From Asterias amurensis (lineage: Eukaryota > Echinodermata > Asteroidea > Forcipulatida > Asteriidae): a stretch of 64,000 bases of DNA. Location of the stretch: NCBI RefSeq assembly GCF_032118995.1, contig NC_092656.1, positions 23,456,965 through 23,520,964 on the forward strand, in the 5' to 3' direction. This document shows positions 11,170 to 23,037 of the stretch, one piece after another. Position 1 is the stretch's first letter, and each line of letters starts with the position of its first letter. The notes beneath the pieces were generated by a model that was not told the origin of the DNA, did no database searches, and saw only the letters and a list, made by a program, of their open reading frames with translations. The translations under genes and the position numbers were made by a program.

Positions 11170-14100
11170 GTACTCTGGTATTGTCAACCCCAGGTGGGTC
11201 ATGACCTTTGACATGACCTCATCAACATAGCCATGTATTCTAAGGTCAGCACGTTTGTCCTGTTGCCAAACAAAAGTAAAATATTGAAGTCAGAACATAT
11301 TTATGTCATACTCTTATGGTTATTATATTCTCTGTAAAGATATATTCCAGCAGAGTTATCCTCAAACTAAATGGACAAAGACTATGCTAGGGTTGAAATA
11401 TCAGGCCATAATGTCTGTCCATTAACTTTTTGTTTGCAATAACTGAATACATTAAATGGTAGAGGACACTATTGGTAAAATAATTATTAGCATAAAAACT
11501 TACTTGATAACAAGCCATGGAGAGCTGTTAATAGTATAAAATATTGTGAGAAACGGCTCACTCTGAAGTAATTTTCCACGAATTTGATTTAGAGACCTCA
11601 GTGTTAGATTTTGATGTCTCAAAATCAAGCATCTGAAAGCACACACTTTCATGTGACAAGGATGTTTTTTCTTCCAGTATTACCTCGCAATTTTAGTTCA
11701 AATTATCACAGGTTATTTTGTGCATATGTTGAGATACACCAAGTGAGAAGACTGGTCTTTGACAATTACCAAAGGTGTCCAGTGTCCTTAAAACACAAAC
11801 TGAGATACAATTCTTACGTGTTTAGTGGGCTGCAGATTAATGATGACTAATTTGCCTCCAGCCTTCTTTGTGATAAGTGGCAGGTTACCACTTGGTACAA
11901 TCTGTAGGCTCGTCCCAAGGCACAGGGCTAAATCAGCTTCTCTGATGAGCGTAAGAAATTGTATATTGATAAAAAGGGGCTAGTTAAGTTTGTCGCATAC
12001 ATGAATTCATTTGCACTATACCCTGCTTGAGCCCCAATGCAATGGTGACTTTAGTTGTCTGTGCACTATACCCTGCTTGAGCCCTAATGGCTACTCCAGT
12101 TGTCTGTGCACTACACCCTGTTTGAGCCCCAATGGTGACTTTAGTCGACTGTGCACTATACCCTGCTTGAGCCCCAATGGTGACTTTAGTCCACTGTGCA
12201 CTACACCGTGCTTGAGCCCCATTGGTGACTTTGGTTGGCTGTGCACTACACCCTGCTTAAGCCCCATTGGTGACTTTGGTCAACTGTGCACTATACCCTG
12301 CTTGAGCCCCAATGGTGACTTTAGTCGACTGTGCACTACACCCTGATTGAGCCCAAATGGTGAATTTAGTCAACTGTGCACTATACCCTGCTTTGTGTTT
12401 TAGTTGACCCTCCTGGGGAAATTTTCTCTACGAAGTAACTTGTATTGTAAATCGCCTGTATTGAGATAATGATATAAACACAATACCTGGAGTATTTCTC
12501 TGCACGGTCCAAGTCTTGGTCTGGCAATGCGTCTTCCCAGTCTAAAATGGTGTCTCGTAACTTACCCCTGTAAAGATTCAATGTTCCAACCCATCAATTA
12601 GATACATTGGTTGGTCTAAAATTATTATACTAGCTGTGTAAGCAGGCAATATGGGACAGTACCCGCAACTCTATAAGCACAAGTACAATACAGTACAGAA
12701 GAAACATCCCAAAGTGGTTAAACAAATAAGCTGACTGAATGCAGAAATTTATTGCTACTGCATGTACCGATACTTTGCTTACAAGTAGGTCCATGAAATT
12801 TCCCTGTTTGTGTCAAAGTAGAATGCCAACCAAAATTGCAGTTTGGGGTTCTCTTTAACACCAAACTGTGCTTACTAATTGACCATAAACTGATGTTGCC
12901 CAATGAATATTCATCAGTATGACTAACCTGCATTTTCCTCTTGATTTTCTCTGAGAGCACTGTCCTCCAGTTGGTTTGAGTCCCAGGGTCGGGACAGCTG
13001 TGTCTTTAATGTACTGTCTGAAAGACACAGGAATATCAGTTCAGTGTGTAGTCAAGTTTTAATGAAAACATGGCTATGAATATACATTATAAGAACAATC
13101 AAAAACAACTGTTGGGTTTGGATGAGTAGTTGGTTTGGCATGGTTGGGTATGAGCCTAGGCATGGGACAGGCATAGGAACAGGGTAAGCTGGGCTTAGCT
13201 TAATAAAGCTTGTAGGATGGGGCTGGAACTAAAACCTAAACTGAGCACACACTCCCTTCCCTACCCACTTCCTGGTTTCAGTTCCAGCTCAAGCTCCAGC
13301 CTACACGCTTCATTGAGCTAAAAGCCCAGCTTATCCGGTTCCTATTCCCACCTTGACGCAACATTGAGCCAAGCCCAAACTACCTGTTCATCTCCAAGGC
13401 AGTGCTTAAGCAGCATCTAGCAACAGAGTCCAGCATCATCCTAAATATGATTAGAACTGTATACTGATAAAAACGTCGAGTTATCAACCACTTATTCTTC
13501 TGAGAACCACCTAAACTCAAAAGAGATTTGCACATAGTGCTACAACAAAAACCTTACCTGACTGGGCCATTTTGCTTTCCAACACACATCAGAATACAAT
13601 GCATATTTAGTGGAACCTCAACAGAAATGTATGCTACCTCACCAACCTTTCTAATTTGTCAGAAAAAAAATTAAGTATATTGTACTCACTTGCCACATTT
13701 GTCACACTGCTCAACAAACATATTCCCATGAAGTTCAGATAGTTTGTCTCTGTGAAAAGAAATAAAGCTTATCAAATAATTAATTTGCATAAATCATTTG
13801 AATGACACCTGAACGAATGCCTGAATGTTTTCAATACAACCAAAGATAAATTTCAGCTAAGCCCCGTTTGAATTTAAGAGGAACCTCAAATGCTCATCAC
13901 TACTCCATCTTTGCAGTTCAACAGACCTCACAAACTTAAGTTAACATAAAATTAAATCAGTCAGTGATTGTCAGCTATAAACACTATTTGTTACAGGACC
14001 AAAATTTAATTAATAATAATAATAACAAATTCTTATATAGCACATTTCACAATAAACCGCATCAATGCGCTTTACATTCGTCCCCTGGTCATTGGGCCAA

Positions 14101-17077
14101 TAACATCCCTTTAATCTTTCTCAGCTCCCTATAGGGAGTATACAGCCCGAGCTGCCGTTGCGCTCAAGAGGCTTTTTCATTCACAACATCAACCTCTACC
14201 TTCGCAGGTACCCATTTATACCCCTGGGTGAAGAGAAGCAATTATAGTAAAGTATCTTGCTCAAGGACACTAGTGTCATGACAGGGATTCAAAACCCGCA
14301 CTCCAGTGACTTAGCACCAGAACTTGAATTCGATGCTCTTAACCACTCGGCCACGCCTACGCGAAGGGCAAGGGGCACCAAGGCATTTTGTCCTTGATAA
14401 GCCAACCACCACTACGAGAAAATTAAAACTTTCTGATTGAAACATTTTCAAGGAGCACCAAGGCAATGACCAGGGGGCAGTGTACTATGTAGGCAATTGC
14501 TCCGCTATGTTTAAACCACAAATGTTTCAAAAGTTTTTGAGAACCTTGGAAATCCTGATCTGAGGTGAAGCCCATCCACATTTTGACTGACGACATATTG
14601 AACCAAGCCAATCCTCTCTAGCTCGAGCAGGGATCGATGCGTTGGTGTCGGTACAGCGTTGTCAAACGTCACATTGACCTGTGGTTTCTCACCAGCCTTC
14701 TCTAATGTCCAAACACCCTTTGGACCCCTAGAAAGAAACTATTATAATTGAATATACCTCATTTATTTTGGTTAATTACCCATCAAACTGATGTGTCAGC
14801 ACTGTAAACTTTCCCAAATTCTGTGAAAAAATCACAGGCATATTTCACTCGGGTGGGATTAAAACCCACGACATTTGCAATTCTTAAGCAGTGTCATACC
14901 AAATAGACCATCGAGTTTGCCCTGTAGCTAGAGGCAGTTCGAATCCTATGTTTAGCAGCGGGTACTGCAAAATATTGAATTGGCTAGATCATGGATGGAA
15001 CATCTATTGATTATACCATAGAGGAAATGCTTCCTCCATGATTATACCTTCATGCATACTCATGATCAAGTCCTGAATTCTCACTAGTCCATTCACCATC
15101 AAGTGCCAGATTGTATTCTCTCTGTTTACCAAGCATGGGCACCAGTATTCATGCACAAGGAATGAGTAGGAGACTGTCACAAATGCAGTGAGTTGTATTT
15201 ACATCACGCCTCTGCACCTTCCGCATTTAGGACATGTCAACAGAGGGCTGACAAGTTGCACGCTGTAATCTTATAAAATATATTTGTTTTGCAAATCCAG
15301 GGTGACAGTTTTTTTATTTTTTACTGTGGCATTCCAAATCTTTATCTTTTTGTTTAAGTACCAGATGATGTTTAAAGAACCTAGTTGCAATAATAGTAAC
15401 CCTCGCTCCGCCATCGGGAGGAGGGTTACGACTATCACAACTATTTAAATACCTGAAATCTGGAATACCAGCTGATGTACTGATCCCAGCTCCAGTGTGC
15501 ACCACAGCATGGTGACTTTGTTTGAACAGGTTAGCTAACTGTAAAGCTTTCTCATCAATCACCTCTGGGGAATCAAACTTCTATAGAATGATAACAGAAA
15601 AGAAAAACACAATTCTGAGAATACTATGTATTTAGGTAGGACTGGTATGATGAAGCTAGTAGTATTACTAGCTTCATCCTGATTACCAGTAACAAATTCA
15701 GTCTGCACTTTTCCAAAAGGATCCAACAACCTACATGAATCCATAAATTACAATTATTGGTGTTGTATATTAACTTTTTCCTCCAAATGTTTACAGAAAA
15801 GAAAAACACAACTCTTAGAATAATCCATATTTCGGACCAAATCAATGTCCAATCGAATCGAGAATGTACACAAATTTACTTTTACAGCAATCGGCAATTT
15901 ACTTACTTAGCTTAAAGGGATAGTAGAAACATTCTGGGCAGGTAGGGATCAATTGACGAAGAATAAGTGGTGTACGGATACGGAACCTTAGCTTAAACTT
16001 ATAATTTAAACAAAATAATAATAAACTAAATAAGAAAAAGCGTTGCTTTCCGGCTTTTTTTTTAAACACAATACACACAATACACTGACTTACCTTGACC
16101 TTTATGAGTAGGTTGATGTTATTTGCTAACACCATAAGAGCAAGGACAAGACAATGCTAACACTCAGTACAATCTCCTAATGGAGGTCCTGGAGGTCTCA
16201 TGCTCATGAACATAAGTACTGAATGTAACCAACTAAACGTTCCGATCTATGCACGCCAAAAACTGTACACGCAGTGAAATGCGGAAATCAGAGAAACAGA
16301 GCGCCCGCTGACGTTCGTTCATTACAAGCGTGTACAGTTTTTGCCGTGCATAGATCGGAACGTTGGTTGTGTGTGACCGCGCAACACCAATATGGTCTTG
16401 GAACCAAGAATACGGCTGCACTGTTACCAGGAAACGGAAAAGTTTCCGTATGGCGCCACCACTTTTTCATTCGATATGAAATAATATAGTATCTAATTTA
16501 CCTCAATGAGATATCCCTTTTAGTAAAAAAGAGTGAAAAAGTGGTGGCGCCATACGGAAAGTTATCCCAGGAAACACAATGCACCACACGCAACGCTGGG
16601 TCCAGTGACCCCGGTGACGTGCACACACAGCCGAAGCTCCGCCCCACTCAGATTCAAATTTTCAACCTTGAGGATCAAGTTCGTGTTCTTAGAATTTGTG
16701 TAATGATTTTCAAAAGTGGTCAAAATGGAGCAAATCTGCTGACTAGCTGTCGGAATTGTACGTTTTTAACCATTTCGCCGTGCACACATTGCGTAAGCTT
16801 CGTAACCCTCCGGCTACGCCATGACGCCATCGGCAGAAGGGTTACGAAGCTTACGCAACTAACAAAATTGAAACTCCCTGCTGAGCTGGTGTGAATGTGA
16901 TCGTACACAAACATGACAAACAACAACAAAAACAGCGGTGAAGTTCAATCATGCATGTGTCAATTATTCGAACAAATCATTCATGTTTTTAACACTAAAG
17001 TGATACTTTACCTCTGGCATTCCACATTTTCCTTTGTGTTCATAAGGTGACAGACCATCTGAATAATTCACCGACAT
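10489..17077 (-). CDS. SIRT6: SIRT6, NAD-dependent protein deacylase / mono-ADP-ribosyltransferase, complete
   Basis: Eight exons join in frame into 500 codons: 17077-17012, 15580-15453, 14727-14545, 13749-13690, 13017-12928, 12567-12487, 11941-11818 and 11259-10489 (stop at 10491-10489). The start [19 protein letters not shown] is the SIRT6 signature. Key residues fall at the same numbers as in human SIRT6: the NAD-binding GAGIST at 52-57, NVDGLH at 114-119 and catalytic His133 in ELHGN. Zinc ligands are C141/C144 and C166/C175, the last pair two residues closer than in human. [27 protein letters not shown] and [11 protein letters not shown] follow. SIRT6 is a chromatin enzyme acting on H3K9ac, H3K18ac and H3K56ac in DNA repair, telomere and metabolic control. 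Exon 3 ends at GTTCTC, a weak but family-consistent donor. Introns carry many repeats. Confidence 0.97.
11461..11793. repeat. MITE-like element, family A copy in SIRT6 intron 7
   Basis: Ends GGACACTATTGGTAAAATAA and AATTACCAAAGGTGTCCAGT are inverse complements. The interior shares TTGATTTAGAGACCTCAG and AAGCATCTGAAAGCACAC with the other family A copies. It stops only 24 bases from the donor of SIRT6 exon 7 (exon end 11818). Confidence 0.85.
12013..12390. repeat. 45-bp minisatellite in SIRT6 intron 6
   Basis: Just over eight units of 45 bp, each built like TGTGCACTATACCCTGCTTG + AGCCCCAATGGTGACTTTAG + TCGAC. Units differ by scattered substitutions (TACACC/TATACC, AGTCGAC/GGTTGGC). The first unit has an extra CAATG. 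Because 45 is a multiple of three, one frame stays open for 111 codons; this is a by-product, not a gene. Confidence 0.93.
14011..14357 (-). repeat. tRNA-derived SINE in SIRT6 intron 3
   Basis: On the minus strand it starts with GGCGTGGCCGAGTGGTTAAG (tRNA-Leu/Ser-like box A) and a B-box-like GGGTTTTGAATCCC. A body follows that ends in an AATAATAATAATT tail (plus-strand 14011-14025). The head-to-tail order (tRNA head, body, A-rich tail) is that of a SINE. The same tRNA-like head recurs at the right ends of 43851-44265, 47745-48132 and 49352-49690. Confidence 0.8.
14368..14530. repeat. Dispersed AGGGCACCAAGGCA repeat
   Basis: Contains GGGCACCAAGGCATTTTGTC and later GCACCAAGGCAATGACCAGG. The same words recur at 26905-27060 and 30112-30190 (CAAGGCAATGGCTAGGGGGC). 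It is non-coding and lies directly against SIRT6 exon 3. Confidence 0.6.
16237..16364. repeat. Foldback element in SIRT6 intron 1
   Basis: Arms AACGTTCCGATCTATGCACG and CGTGCATAGATCGGAACGTT are exact inverse complements at the ends. The match continues inward (CAAAAACTGTACACGC against GCGTGTACAGTTTTTG). The arms total about 36 bp around a 55-bp centre. Confidence 0.9.
16437..16567. repeat. 131-bp foldback element, SIRT6 intron 1
   Basis: Ends TTCCGTATGGCGCCACCACT and AGTGGTGGCGCCATACGGAA are exact complements; the match extends over TTTTTCA/TGAAAAA. The centre reads CGATATGAAATAATATAGTA. A second, more decayed copy lies at 23818-23945, where the right arm has lost the GTGGTGGCGCC core. Confidence 0.9.
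16789..16858. repeat. 70-bp palindrome, SIRT6 intron 1
   Basis: Perfect 21-bp arms (16789-16809 and 16838-16858) begin TTGCGTAAGCTTCGTAACCC and enclose a 28-base loop. A shorter related fold is seen at about 15410-15430 (GTAACCCTC...GAGGGTTAC). Confidence 0.9.
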
Positions 17078-17346
17078 GGTTAAAAGTAAAATAGAGGCAA
17101 AACAAGCGCAGCTTTCCTCAGTTCTTGAAACAAAATCATCAAAGTTACTTCACACACATTTATCTATAGGGCGCCCTCTTTAGGCAGCTAAGTGTACCAA
17201 ATTGCCCCCTCTACTCACTTTTCGCTCAAGCGCGCAAAAACTTAGAGGGGATGGGAGTGAAATGTCTTACTTTGGTGAAGTGTGCACGCATATCTTTGGT
17301 TTTTGGAAAGAACAGCCCGATTGTTTTAACTTTTCATATGAGTACA

Positions 17347-17517
17347 TTAAGGGAATAAAAGGGTAGCGTCGAGTTCTTAAACGACCGTTTAAAACCGGCA
17401 GGATCGTTGCCGTATGATAAAGGCCCGAGCCGAAAGCGATCGAGGCGCACGGCAACGAGCCTGCAAGGTTTTAAACGGCAGTTTAAGAACGAGTCACTAC
17501 TCTTTTATTCCCATTAA
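17347..17517. repeat. Foldback element just upstream of SIRT6
   Basis: Left arm ATTAAGGGAATAAAAGGGTA...GTTCTTAAACGACCGTTTAA pairs with right arm TTAAACGGCAGTTTAAGAAC...CTTTTATTCCCATTAATG, with a few mismatches. It sits 270-440 bases upstream of the SIRT6 start codon, so it may overlap its promoter region. Confidence 0.85.
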
Positions 17518-17801
17518 TGAAAATGCCTTTTTGTTAAAGTAAGAAACTCTGTAAAACTTATCCGTTTTTCGTTTATCCGCCGTCAGATGTAAGGAGGAAT
17601 ACGATTGGCGGAACATCCAGTATTATTCAGGCAAGCTTGAATCCTCGATTATTTGCATCCCACTCATTAGCATAAAAGTGCGACCCATCCTTATACGCGC
17701 ACACGATTGGTCTACCCTCTTGAACTATATCGAACTTATGATCCATAGTGTAAACACCAACTTAATCAGGAACATCATATTATCACCCTTTTGTATGTAC
17801 G

Positions 17802-18193
17802 TTAAAGACACTGGACACTATTGGTAATTGTCAAAGATATCAGTCTCACTCATTGGGTGTTTCTCAACATAATGCGTAATATTAACAAACCTGTAAAAAT
17901 TTGAGCTCAATCGGTCTTCGAAATGCGAGATAATAATAAAAGAAGAAAAAAAAAACACCCTTGTCACACGAAGTTGTGTGCTTTCAGATGCTTGATTTCG
18001 AGACTTCAAATATAAAAATCTAAGGTCTCGAAATCAAATTCGTGGAAAATTACTTCTTTCTCGAAAACTTCAGAGGGAGCCGTTCCTCACAATGTTTTTT
18101 ACTATCAATAGCTCCCCATTACTCGTTACCAATTGTAAGGTTTTATGCTAATAAGTATTTTGAGTAAATACCAATAGTGTCCACCGCCTTTAA
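17802..18193. repeat. Full-length MITE-like element, family A (inverse orientation)
   Basis: Begins TTAAAGACACTGGACACTAT and ends ATAGTGTCCACCGCCTTTAA. The interior carries the family words (AACCTGTGAAAATTTGAGCT, TTGTGTGCTTTCAGATGCTT, GAGCCGTTCCTCACAATG) in the opposite orientation to the copy at 41241. Confidence 0.9.
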
Positions 18194-18869
18194 CCTTCTT
18201 TTGGCGCAACGGCTTCCAGCATGGTTTTGTTTACTAAACTGAGTGTTCACTCTTTAGGACCGATTATTGTTTTAATCCTGTGAAATTTCAGAAGGTGGTA
18301 GCGTTTAACAGATGACACTAGATATCGCCGTCCACCCGGTGCGGTTATTTTTACTCATACCAGGAAGAATAATCCGCAACTGAATTGGAATACATGAAGC
18401 TTCATTATACTCCGAAGTGAATGATTCACAAAATATAATGTATTCTTTTGAAAGCTGCTATGTGAATAGGCTTCTAAACAACAGTTTTTATGATATCCGT
18501 ATTACTTCCATCGGGGACCTATCTTTGACTATCCATATTGGCCCCCGTTTGTTACCCGCATCCACCGGGTCTGAAAACCGTAACATTGCCGTGGACCCCC
18601 CCCCCCCCCCGGGCCTCCACCCACCCCCAATAATAATAAAGTGGTATTGGCAATAATATCCGGACAACCTTGACAATCTACTGCGTGGGTGATGCGAGCA
18701 TATCCCAGGCTGGCACCCGTTCTAATCTAATCCATGCACGCAAACATGTTTTCATACTTTTCCGGGCTCACCTATAGCTAATTTGTCTGTTTTCTTCAAG
18801 TTTCAAGTTGTTGTCACCACAACTCATTTTGTTCTCTATGTCTTGGGTCCCTTGATAGGTAAGGCAGGT

Positions 18870-19210
18870 TTAAAGCCATTGGGCACTTTCTGAACAGAAC
18901 ACAAATTAAAAGTTCACAGATTTACAGATAACTTACAGGGTTTACAGAAGGTAATGGTGAAAGACTTCACTTGAAATATTATTCCATGAAATACTTTACT
19001 TTTCGAGAAAACAATGAAACAATAATGATCAGTTCTCGATATCGAGCATGAACGGATTTATTTTAAACACGGCGAAACGTACAGAAACAAAAGTGGGTTT
19101 TCTTGTTATTTTCTCCCGACTCCGATGACCGATTAAGCTTAAATTTTCACAGGTTTGCTATTTTGTATAAAAGTTGTGATACACAAAGTGTAGGCCTGTG
19201 GACACTGTTT
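18870..19210. repeat. MITE-like element, family B copy 2
   Basis: Starts TTTAAAGCCATTGGGCACTT and runs through AGGTAATGGTGAAAGACTTC and TTCTCGATATCGAGCATG. It then continues in GATACACAAAGTGTAGG near its right end. It shares the interior with the copies at 5386-5753 and 59139-59511. Confidence 0.8.
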
Positions 19211-22200
19211 ACCGATATTGTGCGATTGCTTTAGAATTGACTGTTTTAAGTTTAAATTTTGACTTTGGATTAGTAGGCCGACATCTACCAGTATAGACCC
19301 TATATCTCAGATCATGGAGGTAAATTTCTTCATGTGAACCAACAATTAACAACTGAAAGCCAGTACAATAACGTTTTGTATTCTTTTAGTTAAAGTGGCC
19401 CAATACTGAACCCAAAAGCAGGAATCTTCTTTAAAAACTTTCGATCTTGTCCGCAAAAAAGATCACAATAACTGAATTTTACTGACAGATCAATTTTATA
19501 GCCTACGCACTTTCCAAGGATGAATAACATCGGGGAAAAGTACATTGGTGCGTCTGGGGGGGGGGGGGGGGGGGGTGAGGTTGTGTCGGTCGGGGTGTTC
19601 GAGCCATTTTGGTAAATTTTGCGCTTATTTTCCGAGTGCGCACCATGAAAAACTTCTTTATTTGCTATTTTGCAGGACCTTTTTTTTGGGGGGGGGGGGA
19701 TTTCTCAATCCATATGGGGAGAACGCCCGCCCGAGTTATGGGAATGTTCTACCCAAGCAGCTAATGAAGAATAACTTCACGGTGGACGCTTCGGCGCCCC
19801 TGACCAGAACTGCACTCATAACCACGGAGGTCACAATAAAGAACTTTAATCTAGAAGTCTACGAGCGGGTCTCGACTCGACCTCAAGTAAACCCCATGCC
19901 CAAACCCACGGATACACTGTTTTTGTGGAGTTTTGTGTAGGGCCTGTATAATGGACAAAATTGCCTTGAGGGCCATCTTGGCACGGTTTTTACGGTAATA
20001 TCTGTCATCTCCCTTTTTTGTGGGGGGGGGGGGGGCTATTGACACAAACGGCCTCAAACCACGGAGGTCAAGAGGCTACCTCGAAGACGCGTACAAGATT
20101 CGTGGAATCACGGAGCTTGCACACTCTGTTGGGTCGCCCTCCACCCCTCCTCCCCATGACCAGCGCTCCACCCACCCACTCGTGGCACTCGCCCTTTAGA
20201 ATAATCACTCGTTAAAAAGGACTCTGACGGGATTTGGACATGAGTCAATTAAACATTAATTGATTCAGAATACACTTTAGAAAACATTTTCAGATTTTCA
20301 TCCGTGTGCTTGGTGTTTTTGCTGTTACTTTTAAATTCATGTATCTTGATTGGGGTTCAAGTCAGTTTGAAGGAAAACTAATTTACCACCAGTCGACTGT
20401 CAAAAAACGAAACCGCAGACTGTTCAGGTTACATCCGGGATGTTTTTTTAGTAGTAACTATGATCGTGACGTTGCTCACATTGGCCATGTGGGTGTAACT
20501 CGAAGTATATCCCAGGATAGTACAATCTTCACATTGTCCCAGAAACACAGGACTCTGCTGGGTTTTTTCCGTTCTCATCTCCGAGTTTCAAGTGGTTCTA
20601 ACCACAAAAACGCATTCTCATCACAACTCATTAATTTGACATTACTGTCAGTGTACATCCGAATTATTATTATTCTCATTTTTTTGGTTATTCTGATGCA
20701 CGGAAATAATATTATTGTGATTTTAAAATAATATTATCCTCAAGTCGGGTCAATGTTTATTTAAATTCATTTATAGCGTAAAAGTTCTTTTTAAATTTTT
20801 GACCTTGGTGTACAAAAAAAAATCACTCAGATGTACATACATATTAACCATGTAACTGTACTTTCTCTTTGAATGTTTGGCCTATTATGCTGTTCCGAGC
20901 TGAAATACTGTAAAGACTTTAAAACGGGCCTGCAAAATGAAAAATAGCATGCAAACTGAATTTATGCCAAGGACACAGATCACTTGACACAATGTTGCCA
21001 GCATATCCCAGGATGGTACATTATCTTCATATTGTCCGGAGACTAAACACAGGACCCATGTTCGTACACCAAAACAAAAACAAGCGGCCCATTGTATTTT
21101 TTTTCTATTGGTTTATTATTGGTTGATTAAAACCATTTCAAAAGTTATAGCAAAAGCAGAATTGTATATGAATTTAAAACATTACAATAATACAGTATCC
21201 TTTATGGAAAAGGGTGAAAAGGGGGTGCACGGTAAACCTTATGAGATAGTGGTGGATACAATATTGAAGAACACAATAATCAGGTCTAATGGCCACACAT
21301 AATGTTTCTTTTGTCGTGGTGGACCCCGTGGTATTCAAGAACAGCATACTTTTCCCACATAAATTATAAAAGTGTTTACAGGTAACTTCATTTTGATCCG
21401 ATGTTGGTGTCAGGTTTTTGCGTATGCCTAATAATTTACCAGGGTCTTCGTTGGGAGTAATGCATGGAGCATTCTGTATCATTCAATTTCATTTAATTCC
21501 ACCCTATAAACATTAATATAAAAATGGAAGTCACAAGGGGGATTGCATAATATTGACTCCAATATTGACTCTTTCATCAGTGTATGTGTAAATCATAGTT
21601 TTATCGTTATTTCTTTATTTTTCATTTTCTGTTTTGAAGCTTTTTATCAATGTTTTGACATTTAAGTTTTCCATTTTTATCTTTTTATTGGACAAATAAA
21701 TTATTGAGTTGAATTGAAAACTGTACACATTTCTAGCATCCTTGCATGCAGTGCGCGGACAACTTAAAACATTCACCCCTCCACCACTACCCACTCATGC
21801 GTGGCGCACAAGTTCCATACATCACACCACTCATGTATAAACGCGGCGGGCTGGTGTGTGATTTATCGATCATGAAGGGAGTCTTGAATCATTTCGTGCG
21901 TGCACGAATTCGTCTGGAAAAGCTTTATTTATTTATTTGAAGTTTAAAAATAATACACCACCCTCCAAACTGGATAATGATGAACGTCTTGCAGGAAAAT
22001 ACAGAATGAAAGGAGCGCCTTCCTCACTGAGTAACGGACATGAATCATTATAAAAGCCAATATTTTTTGGTTTATGTTAGGCCATTTCTACCTCCATGGT
22101 TTAATAGGCCATGGCTACCCTCTCTCCACGGTTAAGCCTATCCGCTACACAGATCGAGATGAACAGGGTTTTAGTGTAGGGCCCAAAGAGCCGCTATCTA

Positions 22201-22731
22201 ACAGCCCAGCAAAATGGGCTCGTGGTATAAGCCCTGCCTCATTAAAAATAAATCTAGATTACTGGCAATTACGTGAATTTCTCAGTACTGCTAAAGCCCT
22301 TCCCTGTTTATATGCAAAGTGACGTTTTAGAGTTTCTGCGAAATAAAGGCCCCCATAAGTCAAGTTGTTTGCTGACGGGATTAGCGCTTTATGACAGGAC
22401 ACACATTGTGTCGTCTGCTAGTTTGTTTGCTTTTTGTAAGTTGTTATAACTTAACATATTCCTCCGCGCAGTAGAGATTCTCGATTTTGAGACATTTTAA
22501 CTGAAAGGTTTGTGAGTAAGTAATTAATTACATGTGTTTGTATAAATCTAAAATCATGAAACATATTTAAACGTTCTTTAAAGTCTTACTTGAAAAAATC
22601 TTAACAGGTTTACATTATACGCGGAAGGGGTATAACTGCAGTAGTAATCAAGAAGGTCACCGAAACTGCCCTGTGTTTGTTTACCCCAAAACCCATGCAG
22701 CGCACTCCTCCTCCATAGCACTATAAAAGCA

Positions 22732-22738
22732 GTGTGAC
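22732..22738 (+). promoter_or_regulatory. Candidate TATA box of the A2M-like gene
   Basis: TATAAAA within a GC-richer context (CACTATAAAAGC) lies 175 bases upstream of the ATG at 22907. A start site about 30 bases further on (near 22762) would give a 5' UTR of about 145 bases. A GTAAGC at about 22793 could also be a 5' UTR donor. No transcript evidence is available, so this is suggestive only. Confidence 0.5.
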
Positions 22739-22906
22739 CTATCGTACGAGTCGCACTTGAATGAAGTCGAACCAATTTGTATGAGATCAGAGGTAAGCAG
22801 AAATGACGTGCATGCTGTAAAACACCAAACAAGCTCTTGCTTCTGAAGTTACGACTTAGTTTGCACAGTTTCTGCCCAAACGGGGAACATTTGGCTTTCT
22901 GCAAGC

Positions 22907-23037
22907 ATGAAAGCCCATGTTGTAGCGGCGCTGGCGTTGCTGTCTATTTGCTTCGTTGTTGGACAGGAAGACCTTTCACCACCACTTCCAGATGAATTTT
23001 TAATACCGCCTGAGAATGTACCCGAAACGGAAAAGGG
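22907..23037 (+). CDS. A2M-like exon 1: signal peptide
   Basis: ATG at 22907 opens a frame starting [20 protein letters not shown], a classical signal peptide with predicted cleavage near VVG|Q. A short acidic/Pro-rich stretch follows ([20 protein letters not shown]). The exon ends after two bases of a Gly codon at a good donor (GTAAGC). The ATG is the first in frame after the TATA-like element. The following intron is 4.7 kb, the longest of the gene. Confidence 0.9.

Larger units (their letters stand above)
17518..22731. other. Intergenic region between SIRT6 and the A2M-like gene
   Basis: About 5 kb between two divergently transcribed genes. I find no exon that I can support. It contains family A (17802-18193) and family B (18870-19210) elements and homopolymers: 15 C at 18596-18610, 21 G at 19556-19576, and others near 19687 and 20021. 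Three scattered copies of a word ending ATATCCCAGG lie near 18690, 20505 and 21004, each followed by text like TTCACATTGTCC in the last two. Open frames of up to 141 codons are not similar to anything I know. Confidence 0.5.

Noticed and set aside
10489..11214. 241-codon minus-strand frame read as a separate gene
   Set aside because: It continues without break from the conserved SIRT6 exon ([20 protein letters not shown]...), so it is the SIRT6 C-terminus.
12011..12346. Open frame of 111 codons on the plus strand with repeated Cys-Leu-Ser-Pro units
   Set aside because: It is exactly the 45-bp minisatellite in a SIRT6 intron; the period is a multiple of three, which keeps the frame open without selection.
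19545..19940. Open frame of 131 codons starting in a poly-G tract
   Set aside because: The start is made by a 21-G homopolymer; the rest has no family resemblance, no splice context and low complexity.
20306..20731. Open frame of 141 codons between SIRT6 and the A2M-like gene
   Set aside because: It overlaps a dispersed repeat word (ATATCCCAGGATAGTACA) and ends in an AT-rich hydrophobic stretch; nothing recognisable.
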